Assembly: GCF_029392095.1 (NCBI RefSeq)
Contig: NZ_CP113930.1
Location: 806,001-870,000 of the forward strand
DNA: 64,000 nucleotides
DNA from: Lactobacillus sp. ESL0700
Lineage (GTDB): Bacteria > Bacillota > Bacilli > Lactobacillales > Lactobacillaceae
Direction of reading: 5' to 3'
The notes below the pieces were generated by a model. The model saw nothing but the letters and a program-made list of their open reading frames with translations, did not search any database and was not told the origin of the DNA. Numbering within the stretch: position 1 is the first letter of the stretch; each line of letters opens with the position of its first letter. Positions 43,527 to 56,600 of the stretch are shown piece after piece. Both the position numbers and the translations under genes were made by a program.

Positions 43527-43527
<1 letters not shown>
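43018..43527 (+). CDS. atpF: ATP synthase F0 subunit b
   Basis: A 169-residue peripheral-stalk subunit with one N-terminal membrane helix (about 16-36) and a long charged coiled coil rich in Ala/Lys/Asp. Its stop codon overlaps the atpH start by one base (TAATG). Length and layout are typical. Confidence 0.95.
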
Positions 43528-45601
<2,074 letters not shown>

Positions 45602-45611
45602 GAGGTAGCTT

Positions 45612-48037
<2,426 letters not shown>

Positions 48038-48048
48038 GGTGATGTCAA

Positions 48049-48486
48049 ATGGCAGATCCAGAGAAACTTTTTTTGGTAAATATTGTTACTCCTGATGGCG
48101 TGATCTACTCGCATCATTCCAGTATTGTGGAAATGCGGGCAATTGATGGTCAGCGTTCAGTTATGTACAATCACTTGCCGATATTAACTCCACTTGCAAT
48201 TGGTGAAGTTAAGGTTAAGCGAAGTAAGGAAATGAACCAAGCAGTCAATCATATTGCTGTAAGTGGCGGCTATTTTGAATTTTCAGATAACGTTGCTACA
48301 ATCATTGCCGATAGTGCTGAACGTGCCAAGAACATTGATGTTTCGCGGGCACAAGCTGCTCGTGATCGAGCACAAAAGTACATGGCAGAAGCAAAAGCTC
48401 AGCATGATCAACGTTCATTACAGAGAGCTCAGATTGCATTAAGACGAGCTGTAAACCGGATTAGTGTTTACAATTCTAATAATTAG
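48049..48486 (+). CDS. atpC: ATP synthase F1 subunit epsilon
   Basis: A 145-residue subunit with the N-terminal β-sandwich ([27 protein letters not shown]) and the C-terminal helical hairpin that can inhibit the enzyme. It is the last gene of the operon, followed by a terminator 15 bp beyond. Confidence 0.95.
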   Translation: MADPEKLFLVNIVTPDGVIYSHHSSIVEMRAIDGQRSVMYNHLPILTPLAIGEVKVKRSKEMNQAVNHIAVSGGYFEFSDNVATIIADSAERAKNIDVSRAQAARDRAQKYMAEAKAQHDQRSLQRAQIALRRAVNRISVYNSNN

Positions 48487-48500
48487 TAATACGAGTTTTA

Positions 48501-48531
48501 AACGGATGCACGAGAGTGTATCCGTTTTTTG
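48501..48531 (+). terminator. Terminator of the atp operon
   Basis: AACGGATGCAC / GTGTATCCGTT with a GAGA tetraloop and a T6 tail. Confidence 0.9.
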
Positions 48532-48556
48532 TTAATAATAGAATGCGAGAAATAGA

Positions 48557-48787
48557 ATGTTTCAACTTGGAGTGCATGCGTTAATCAGCATTGTAATCTA
48601 TTTGATTACAATTGGATTGTCTTTTCAAATTATGAAAAGCATCCAAATTGAAAAAATTATTCGCAAGGGTAGAACCTTTGAAGCACAATTATTGCTGATT
48701 TTTGCAGCAATCGGACTTGGCTTTTTAGTTGGCAATTTCTTTGTAACCTTAATTGATACGTCATTGCAATTAAGCAATTTCTTTTAA
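48557..48787 (+). CDS. DUF1146 family membrane protein
   Basis: A 76-residue protein with two helices (about 7-27 and 44-70) separated by a basic loop (EKIIRKGRTFEAQ). This is the YwzB/DUF1146 family found right after the ATP synthase operon in many Firmicutes. Function unknown; synteny suggests a link to envelope or F0 membrane assembly (inference). The start RBS is weak. Confidence 0.85.
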   Translation: MFQLGVHALISIVIYLITIGLSFQIMKSIQIEKIIRKGRTFEAQLLLIFAAIGLGFLVGNFFVTLIDTSLQLSNFF

Positions 48788-48869
48788 GACTTAGTAAAAA
48801 GGTTAAAGTCAAAGGAAAAGCTGTTTTCTTTATGGTAAAATGAACAATGAATATTTATGGAGGATTATC

Positions 48870-49859
48870 GTGGCACGAGATATAGGAATCGATTTAGGGA
48901 CAGCAAATGTGCTTATCAACGTCTCCGGCAAGGGGATTGTATTAAATGAGCCATCAGTAGTTGCTGTCAACACAAGTACAAATAAAGTGGTAGCAGTAGG
49001 AACCGAAGCATACAAGATGGTTGGCCGGACTCCGGGCAACATTCGGGTTATTCGTCCGCTCAAAAATGGCGTAATCGCTGACTTTGACATTACTGAGGCG
49101 ATGTTGTCATACTTTATTGAAAAGTTAAACGTAAAAGGCTTTATGTCCAAGCCAAATATTTTGATTTGTGCACCAACTGGTGTAACTTCAATTGAGCAGA
49201 AAGCAATTATTCAGGCAGCAGAAAAATCTGGTGGCGGTAAAGTTTACCTTGATTTTGAGCCGAAAGTTGCTGCTGTCGGTGCTGGCTTAGATATTTTTAA
49301 GCCTCAAGGTAATATTGTGATTGATATTGGTGGGGGGACCACTGATATTGCAGTCTTATCAATGGGCGAAATTGTTACCAGCCAATCGTTGCGTTATGCC
49401 GGCGACCACATGAACCAAGCAGTTGTTTCTTACATTAAGAATAAGCACAATTTGCTAATTGGTTCACGCACGGCTGAACAGATTAAGATTGAAATTGGTA
49501 GTGCATTTGAACCGGACAAGGAAGAAACAATTACGGTTCGTGGCCGGGATATGGTAGATGGCTTGCCTAAGCAGGTTACTGTTTCTGCACCTGAAATTCA
49601 GGAAGCCTTGCATGATGGTCTGATGACAATTATTGCTTCAACCAAGGAAGTCTTGGAAAAGACACCGCCAGAGTTGTCTGCTGATATTATTGATCGCGGC
49701 ATTATGCTTACTGGTGGTGGCGCACTGCTCAAGAACATTGATAAGCTAATTTCGTATTATTTGAAAGTTCCTGTTTTAACAGCTGACCATCCATTAGAAG
49801 CAGTTGCTTTAGGAACAGGTACATTACTTAAAAATATCGAAAAGCACCAACGTCATTAA
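48870..49859 (+). CDS. mbl: MreB/Mbl-like actin homologue
   Basis: A 329-residue cytoskeletal ATPase that guides lateral cell-wall synthesis. Phosphate 1 motif IGIDLGTANVLI, phosphate 2 IDIGGGTTDIAVLS and adenosine motif LTGGGALLKNID are present. The start is GTG 48870 with TGGAGGATT upstream; an in-frame ATG at 48840 would add ten non-family residues. The downstream cluster (yidD, DUF2969, rodA) supports a role in elongation. Choice of Mbl rather than MreB is based on this context. Confidence 0.93.
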   Translation: MARDIGIDLGTANVLINVSGKGIVLNEPSVVAVNTSTNKVVAVGTEAYKMVGRTPGNIRVIRPLKNGVIADFDITEAMLSYFIEKLNVKGFMSKPNILICAPTGVTSIEQKAIIQAAEKSGGGKVYLDFEPKVAAVGAGLDIFKPQGNIVIDIGGGTTDIAVLSMGEIVTSQSLRYAGDHMNQAVVSYIKNKHNLLIGSRTAEQIKIEIGSAFEPDKEETITVRGRDMVDGLPKQVTVSAPEIQEALHDGLMTIIASTKEVLEKTPPELSADIIDRGIMLTGGGALLKNIDKLISYYLKVPVLTADHPLEAVALGTGTLLKNIEKHQRH

Positions 49860-49877
49860 TTCGCGGGGGAAATTGAC

Positions 49878-50171
49878 TTGCGTAAGATTTTGATTTTTTT
49901 AGTTAAAATTTATCAGAAACTGATTTCACCAATTTTGCCACCAACATGTCGGTATTATCCAACGTGTTCAACCTATATGATTGACGCTCTTAAGAAGCAC
50001 GGACCGTTGTTAGGACTAATAATGGGAATTTGCCGTATTTTGCGTTGCAATCCGTTTGTTCGCGGCGGCGTTGATCCAGTTCCCGATAAGTTTACTATTT
50101 TTCGTAATCCTCACCCTGAAAGGTATGAGGATGAGATTATTGCAAGAAAATTTCACCCAAATGTGAAGTAG
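49878..50171 (+). CDS. yidD: Membrane protein insertion efficiency factor YidD
   Basis: A 97-residue protein of the YidD family, thought to assist YidC-dependent membrane insertion. The conserved cysteine core [19 protein letters not shown] and [17 protein letters not shown] are diagnostic. The start is TTG 49878 with GGGGGA upstream. Confidence 0.94.
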   Translation: MRKILIFLVKIYQKLISPILPPTCRYYPTCSTYMIDALKKHGPLLGLIMGICRILRCNPFVRGGVDPVPDKFTIFRNPHPERYEDEIIARKFHPNVK

Positions 50172-50179
50172 GAGATAAA

Positions 50180-50407
50180 ATGTCAAAAAAACCAGAAAAT
50201 ATTAATATTGAAATTAATGAAGTCAAGGGCAAAGAGGTCCCGACTTGGGAAGTGGTTATCCCGAATAAAAAGTCAATTGGCTTAATTGAAAAGATTGATG
50301 GCCGTTATCGTGCCACTACTGGCAAAACTAGTAATGTTTTATACGCAAAGACGCTTGAAAGTAGTGTCAATGACCTATTATCATACTTTGCGTTACATGA
50401 AAAATAG
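50180..50407 (+). CDS. DUF2969 family protein
   Basis: A 75-residue soluble protein of the lactobacillal DUF2969 family, with IEINEVKGKEVPTWEV and a GRYRATTGKTSNVLYAKTLESSVNDLL core. It lies 8 bp after yidD and 12 bp before rodA, in the same operon. Function unknown; steady placement beside rodA suggests a morphogenetic role (inference). Confidence 0.88.
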   Translation: MSKKPENINIEINEVKGKEVPTWEVVIPNKKSIGLIEKIDGRYRATTGKTSNVLYAKTLESSVNDLLSYFALHEK

Positions 50408-50419
50408 ATGTGATCATTA

Positions 50420-51613
50420 ATGGTAAAAGTAGAAAATGAAACGGATTTGTTTGACCGGATTGCATGGAATGTAGTTGTTCCGGTTATCCTGCTTGCATTA
50501 GTTGGTCTGTATTCGATTTATTTTGCGGCAGTTGACGATCCTAGTCACATGGGTAGTCCGATGAAAGCAGTGGTTATGCAGGGGTTGTGGTATGTCATTT
50601 CTCTTGCCATTGTTGTTTTTGTCATGCAATTTGATGCAGAGCAACTGTTGCGCGTCGCGCCGTATATTTACGGCTTTGGGATTATCTTACTGATAGCCGT
50701 CCTGTTTTTCTATAATCGTAGTGTAGCGGGAGATACTGGTGCCAAGAGTTGGTTCAAATTGGGGCCAATTTCGTTTCAGCCATCAGAAGTCATGAAGCCG
50801 GCATTTATTTTAATGCTGGCACGAGTTGTTCATGAGCATAACAAAAAATTTGCGCATACAATTAAAAATGATTGGCTGCTAATTGGTAAGATGGCAGGAT
50901 GGTTATTGCCAGTTGCAATTCTGTTGAAATTACAAAACGACTTCGGAACGATGTTGGTCTTTATTGCCATTGTTGGCGGTGTTGCATTAGTTTCAGGTAT
51001 TTCGTGGAAAATTATCGCGCCGATGTTTGCAGCTGTATTTGTTTTAGCTGCAAGTGTGATTTTTATGGTAACAACAGAAGGCGGCCAGGCTTTTCTGAGT
51101 CACTTCTTCCAGGCATACCAGTTTAAACGGATTATGTCTTGGCTGAATCCGGCAACTGACACCTCCAAGGGTGCTTATCAACTATGGCAAAGTATGCAGG
51201 CTATCGGCTCAGGACAGCTCTTTGGTAATGGCTTTGGTAAATTGAGTGTCTATGTTCCCGTTCGCGGCTCAGACATGGTTTATTCGGTTATTGGCGAGTC
51301 ATTTGGCTTTGTCGGCAGTGTTGCAGTCATTCTGCTTTATTTGTACTTAATTGTTCAAATGGTTAAGATTACCTTTGATACTCGGAATGCATTTTATTCT
51401 TATGTATCCACAGGGGTTATCATGATGATTTTGTTCCACGTTTTTGAAAATGTGGGCATGAGCATTGATCTGTTGCCGCTGACGGGGATTCCACTACCGT
51501 TTATTTCACAAGGTGGGTCTGCCTTGATTGGTAATATGATTGGTATTGGGATGATTTTATCCATGAAATTTCATAATAAGGATTACATGTTTAGCCAAGC
51601 TGGCGACTTTTAA
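50420..51613 (+). CDS. rodA: Rod-shape SEDS peptidoglycan polymerase RodA
   Basis: A 397-residue SEDS glycosyltransferase with about ten helices that polymerises lipid II during elongation. Signatures are KSWFKLGPISFQPSEVMKPAFIL, LQNDFGTMLVFIAIVGGVALVSG, VRGSDMVYSVIGESFGFVG and PLTGIPLPFISQGGSALIGNMIGIG. It is part of the mbl operon, and a terminator follows. The N-terminus with VKVENETDLFDRIAWNVV is typical of RodA. Confidence 0.94.
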   Translation: MVKVENETDLFDRIAWNVVVPVILLALVGLYSIYFAAVDDPSHMGSPMKAVVMQGLWYVISLAIVVFVMQFDAEQLLRVAPYIYGFGIILLIAVLFFYNRSVAGDTGAKSWFKLGPISFQPSEVMKPAFILMLARVVHEHNKKFAHTIKNDWLLIGKMAGWLLPVAILLKLQNDFGTMLVFIAIVGGVALVSGISWKIIAPMFAAVFVLAASVIFMVTTEGGQAFLSHFFQAYQFKRIMSWLNPATDTSKGAYQLWQSMQAIGSGQLFGNGFGKLSVYVPVRGSDMVYSVIGESFGFVGSVAVILLYLYLIVQMVKITFDTRNAFYSYVSTGVIMMILFHVFENVGMSIDLLPLTGIPLPFISQGGSALIGNMIGIGMILSMKFHNKDYMFSQAGDF

Positions 51614-51627
51614 AATTTATAACAATC

Positions 51628-51664
51628 AAAAAAATGCATTTACTTTAGGGTAAATGCATTTTTT
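51628..51664. terminator. Bidirectional terminator after rodA
   Basis: AAAAAAATGCATTTAC / GTAAATGCATTTTTT hairpin (the inner region TTTAG) between convergent rodA and usp. Confidence 0.9.
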
Positions 51665-51677
51665 GTATTAACAATAA

Positions 51678-52139
51678 TTATTTAGTTAGAGCTGAGTTTT
51701 CTCTTGAGCGGCAAACGAGAACGTCACAGTTGGCAGTTCTTGTAACATATTCAGTTACACTGCCGATTAGCAAACGCTCAACGGCATTAAGTCCAGTAGA
51801 ACCAAGGACGATTAGGTCAACGTGATGCTTCTTAGGAAATTCATGCGCAATAATTGCTTTTGGCGAACCAAATTCGATTGAAAAATGAACGTCCTGCACA
51901 CCTGCTTGTTTAGCATCTTTGTAATATTGTTCCATTTTTTCTTTTGCGTCATTGGAGACCTGTTCAATCATCTCGGAGTCAAAACTCGAGACATTTTGAA
52001 ATGATCGCGTATCAATTACGTGCAAGATTTCTAGTGTTGCGTCATTGCGGATAGCAGCCGAAACTGCTTTTTTGAAGGCCAGGTCAGCCTCTTTAGAACC
52101 ATCAACGGCGACTTGAATGTGGTGATATTGTTTCATCAT
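51678..52139 (-). CDS. Universal stress protein UspA family
   Basis: A 153-residue Usp-fold protein. The ATP-binding pattern G-2x-G-9x-G-S is seen in LGSTGLNAVERLLIGSVTEY, and the N-terminal HIQVAVDGSKEADLAFKKA is typical. There are two adjacent ATGs (52139 and 52136); AGAGGTG is 5 or 8 bases upstream, so either may be used. It is the second gene behind a candidate lacto-usp/6S RNA, separated by 44 bp from the small membrane protein upstream. Confidence 0.92.
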   Translation of the reverse strand: MMKQYHHIQVAVDGSKEADLAFKKAVSAAIRNDATLEILHVIDTRSFQNVSSFDSEMIEQVSNDAKEKMEQYYKDAKQAGVQDVHFSIEFGSPKAIIAHEFPKKHHVDLIVLGSTGLNAVERLLIGSVTEYVTRTANCDVLVCRSRENSALTK

Positions 52140-52183
52140 TAGAACACCTCTTTCACCATCTATTTTACCAAATTTTTGGTTAG

Positions 52184-52465
52184 TTATTCATTCTTTTGAT
52201 TAATTAATAGACTAAAAATCAAAATAGTGAGTGAACTAAAAATCAAAGTAATTAAATTTAGGTAGCGATTAACTTGTAATAATAAGAAAATACCGAAAAT
52301 TGTTTCAACAAAAAGCAGTATCGCCGTCCAGCGCATAATTTCCTTGAAATTATTTGTGCTTTTGCTGTTATAGATTAGGAATTGATTGTCTTGACAGTGC
52401 CAGAGGTAGAGGGAAGTTATCAGTAAAATTAGCAGATAGATTCCCATAATAATTTTAATAGCCAT
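52184..52465 (-). CDS. Small three-helix membrane protein upstream of usp
   Basis: A 93-residue protein with three hydrophobic segments (about 3-22, 44-64, 68-87) and no family that I recognise. The ATG at 52465 has GGAG five bases upstream; an earlier in-frame start at 52495 falls inside the terminator hairpin and is unlikely. Its RBS lies only about 15 bp beyond a strong terminator, so expression depends on read-through or a nearby promoter. It probably shares a transcript with usp. Confidence 0.7.
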   Translation of the reverse strand: MAIKIIMGIYLLILLITSLYLWHCQDNQFLIYNSKSTNNFKEIMRWTAILLFVETIFGIFLLLQVNRYLNLITLIFSSLTILIFSLLINQKNE

Positions 52466-52480
52466 AAAAACTCCACAAAA

Positions 52481-52502
52481 AAAACGGTTCAACAACCGTT
52501 TT
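52481..52502 (-). terminator. Terminator at the 3' end of the candidate 6S RNA
   Basis: AAAACGGTT / AACCGTTTT with a four-base loop; on the minus strand it is followed by TTTT and then directly by the RBS of the small membrane protein gene. Confidence 0.85.
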
Positions 52503-52708
52503 GTAAAATCTCAAAATAAATCCGAGTTGACAAAACAGAGCATAATGACGCTTGTTGAACCCGCAGTGTTCAAAAATTGAGTAGTAGCGCAGCGAATATG
52601 GATCCTATTCTATGATAGTTTTCCGATTCGGTAGTTATTTACTTACTCGCACGTCTTTAGTTTGATCGGTCAACTTTAATACATTTAAGCTTGTCGATCA
52701 ACTCAGAT
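52481..52708 (-). ncRNA. ssrS: Candidate 6S RNA / lacto-usp RNA
   Basis: About 228 nt between a promoter and a terminator, with no ORF. The 5' end (minus strand ATCTGAGTTGA, 52708-52698) pairs over 11 bp with TCAACTCGGAT (52530-52520), giving the long closing stem expected of 6S RNA. A second pairing GTTGAC/GTCAAC and a local hairpin GAACACTGCGGGTTC lie inside. Lacto-usp is a structured RNA class described upstream of usp genes in lactobacilli and later linked to 6S RNA; the placement upstream of usp matches. Identification rests on position, size and closing stem, not on a covariance search. Confidence 0.6.
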
Positions 52709-52713
52709 CAACT

Positions 52714-52745
52714 ATTATACTACCCAAGATCATTATGATTGTCAA
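52714..52745 (-). promoter_or_regulatory. Promoter of the candidate 6S RNA
   Basis: On the minus strand TTGACA (52745-52740) and TATAAT (52719-52714) are both consensus, but the spacer is 20 bp, longer than usual. The start site would be about 52707. Confidence 0.6.
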
Positions 52746-53698
52746 GAGTTTAAGTCGCCTTATTGTTAGCGCTTTCTAAAATTAATTAATTTATCATGTT
52801 AAATTCGAAAGTTAAAAGCTAGAGCAGGTAGTCTTTATTTGAAAGTAGGGCCATTATAGTGTTACTTGATAAAATCGGGCAGCAGACTAATTTCATTTAA
52901 AGTTCAGATTAAATTGTCACATTTCGAATTGTTAGAAGTAGCAGTTTGAAATGTTTTTGCTTTCAGTTAAACTATATAGCTACTTTGACAACGTAAATCA
53001 GCTTTTGCTTTGAATACTTATAGACCTATTAATTAGATTGATTTTTGAGCGATTTGTTGTCGATTAACAAGTTATATAGATATAAAAATGTAAGCGAATA
53101 AAATATAGCTCCTAATTAATCGCTAATAGAAATTCTGATAAATCAAGGATTTAAGCAGAGAATGATAAAAAGATACATTCATAAACTCTATATTTTTATG
53201 ATTTATTTAATCATATTAATAATAAATTTATAAATTAATTAAATTACATAGATAATTTTATCTAAAATTAGAAACAAAATTTGTTATGAATATTATTCGA
53301 ATTGATAATTACTTATATTTTGTAAGTGTTTATTTGATTATCATATTATCATTTACTACAGAAAGAATAACGCTGTCAAAATAGCAAAAAATATTCCTGG
53401 TTTTAAAATTATTTATTATTTTTATAAGCTAAATATAAATACTAACGAGTATTTTAGACATCGTAGCTATATTTCTTTGATAAAACAATCAAGACGTTAT
53501 CTTATTTAAAATATCAATTATACTTATGAACATTGAGGATTGAAAAACAACTTTGTTTTTTATTAAATTGCTTTAATGAATTGATGTAAGCCTTCGTTAT
53601 TTATAAAAACACAAAATGGTTCATATATTATATTTATAATTATGACTGACTGATTTAAAATATTTTTTGTACGTTTTTTTATTTAACAAGGAGAACTT
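52746..53698. other. AT-rich intergenic region without a gene
   Basis: About 950 bp between the 6S-like promoter and the giant surface-protein gene. It is very AT-rich, has many short homopolymer runs, and shows no ORF with an RBS and no hairpin that I trust. A TATAAT at 53635-53640 and the RBS AAGGAGAACTT just before 53699 belong to the giant gene. Long leaders like this are common before surface-protein genes. Confidence 0.6.
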
Positions 53699-56600
53699 AT
53701 GCTAGGGAAAAATAATTTCAATGAGAGATTAAGAAAAATGGAAATGCAAGCAAAGCATGACCGTTTTTCAATCCGTAAATTAAGTATTGGTGCTGCTTCA
53801 GTACTACTTGGCTTTACCTTTTTTGGTATGGGTAGTCAGAGTGTCCAGGCTGATACTGTGACACCTGAGACCCAATCAACTTCTGTTGATACTGAAGCTA
53901 ATAATGAGTCAGTTGATACGGCCAAAAAGGCAGTTACATCTTCAAAAGATAGTAACAAGCCACAAGTTAAGAAAAATAATAAAAAAGAACAGAAACTTGA
54001 TACTTATGCCAAGTTAAGCAAATTTTTGCGCGACGATAGTGCGACAGTTGCGGCTAATGATGGTGATAATGCTGCTTCAAGTAAACCGACAGCGGCCAAA
54101 CCTGATCAAAAGCCAGCTGATACTGCAAGTCAAACACCTGCAGAAAAGCCTAACCAATCAGCAAATAATACTAATTCAGGAAGTGATATTACTGGTAATA
54201 ATTCTAAGCCAGCAAACACTAACCAGGCTGGCGAAGACAAGGTACCAGAAGATGCAAATATCACATCTTCCACTGCAAAACCTGGCCAAAAGCCAGTTGA
54301 TTCTGATCCTGCTGCATCTGCAGCCGCTGGTGTAGCAGTTACTAACGGTGAAAAGCCAACTGCTCCAGATCAGGATGATAAAAAGAAGCCTGCTGCTCAA
54401 GGTGATAAAGGCAAGACTAGTGATGGCTTATCTTTGTCAACTACTCATGACAGTACTGTTTATATCAGCAGTTGGTCAGACTTAATGGAGGTATTTAGAA
54501 ATACCAACATTACAACCGCTTACTTAACGCAAAGCATTGCTGATGATGATTATGATGGCGTCTGGGGTAATGATGGTTGGGGCTCAGGGTCTGCCCACTC
54601 ATCTGCTGGTGATAGGTTTATTGCCTCTAGAAAAGGTGGCTTAACGATTGCGTCAGATCCTGCCAAAAAGCAAAGATTTACAATTGACTTTAAAGGATTA
54701 CAGCCAAAACCTGAACCAGCCAGCAAATTTACAGGTCAATTTTCAAGAGGTCATGGTAATGGTGATAACGGTACCAATGACCGAATGTTTCTGACTTATG
54801 ATAATCTTGATCTTTGGAGTGAGACGTATTATGGTCTTGCTGAAACAGAAGAGCTTGCGACAACATTAGTTTTTAATGATGTTTCTTTCCATGGAACCCA
54901 GATGTTATTTACGGGTAATAATACTGAGATTCATTTTAGAGGTACTGACACAGCTGAAGTTATCAGAACGCCATACATTGGCCCAGTTGATCACGATGAT
55001 GCTGAACAAACTGGGAATGCTACTACTCAACAATTATTACAATTTACTGGGACAGGAACTAAACTATACTTTGACGAAGGATGTAATTTTACTGGGTCAA
55101 CATATCAAGGTAATGTTATCGAAATCTCGGGTAATAATAGTATCGTTTCAATAGCTAAAGATGCTGTTGTTACTTTGAACCCTACTGGTACGGCTGATGC
55201 TAATGCAAGTGCTAACGGTGCTGAAAATACAAATAAGCCTAGTGGCATTGTAGTTACTGGTGGTGGTAAGAATGTTATTACTGTTGCTCAAGGCGGTAAA
55301 CTGATTATTAATGTTGGCGGTCAAGATGCTGCTACCAGAAATGCTTATAATGGTAAGCTTGATTACCACCAAGCTGCGGCTATTTTGTTGGAAAGTAGCG
55401 GTAGTGAAATTGATAACGATGGTATTATCGAAATCAATACTAATGGTGATATCAGTAAGGATGATGAGGCACAGACAAACGTGCTGCTTTATGACAACGG
55501 TAATTTAAATGTTGGTTCTGGCGGTGAACTAAATATTATTGGTTCGAATATGCAGAACTATTCTGGTACCCTTGTCCAAATTAGGGGAAACGCTGACCTA
55601 GAAAACTCTAAATTCAGTATTAAATTGACTGGTACTGATGGTCAAACTACTGCAGTCCCAGGTGCAACCAGTGGTGGTACTGGAAAAGTTACCTTAATTG
55701 ATGTTAATGGTAAATTAACAATCAATAACCCTAAATCATTAGAGATCGATGCTCACTTAAACAGTAACCCTAACTCTTCAATTATTGGTGATAACAAAGT
55801 TACGATTACCAATGTTAAGCAGGTCTTGGACTTAAACGGACAAAAGATAGCATTACCACCGTTTCATAAGTTAGTTGTTCATCATGCTAGTGGTCCAAAT
55901 AGGATTTTGGTTGATCAAATTGAACTGTTAAACGGTAAGCGAAAACTTGATGCTAAGCAATTAGCTAAATTACAAGCTGATCCTAACTTAGCGGCGGTTA
56001 TTGGTTCCTTCCCTAATTTAGGCACTCAACTTCAAAGTTTTATTGGTAAAACTTTTGACGAAATTTTTGCTAATGTGATTATGGCAGCACTTAAGGATCC
56101 TAATAGTCCAGGCTTTAACAATATTGCCTTTATTCCGGCTAATGATGAAGGTTTCTTAAATATTGCTAATGCTACAGTTACCGAAAAAGAAGACGATGAT
56201 GGTTCAAGAATCATTTCAGGACATCTTAATAACTATAGCCAAGATAAAGATGGCCCTGGAAGCGACGGTATTTTTAACGTTCTTCTGCCAGGTGGTACCA
56301 ATGCTTACATTATTGCTACGATTGAAGACAAAGGTAATACTAATTATGATGGTCACACTTGGTCTAATCCTGAGTTAGCAGCAAGTACCGATCCAGCTGA
56401 TGACCCATATTCTGACACTGACTTATTCACGATAAATTCTTCAGGTAAGGGGACATATCCGACTAATCAAACTAGCGACTCAACTTTACCTCGGAAAGTA
56501 AAATTTGCAGCTAAAGTTGATGAAAATGGTGACTTTAGTTTCACTTTGCCGCCAGAATATGTGGCAATGCTAAAGAAGGGTGCAAAAGTTCGCTTGACAC

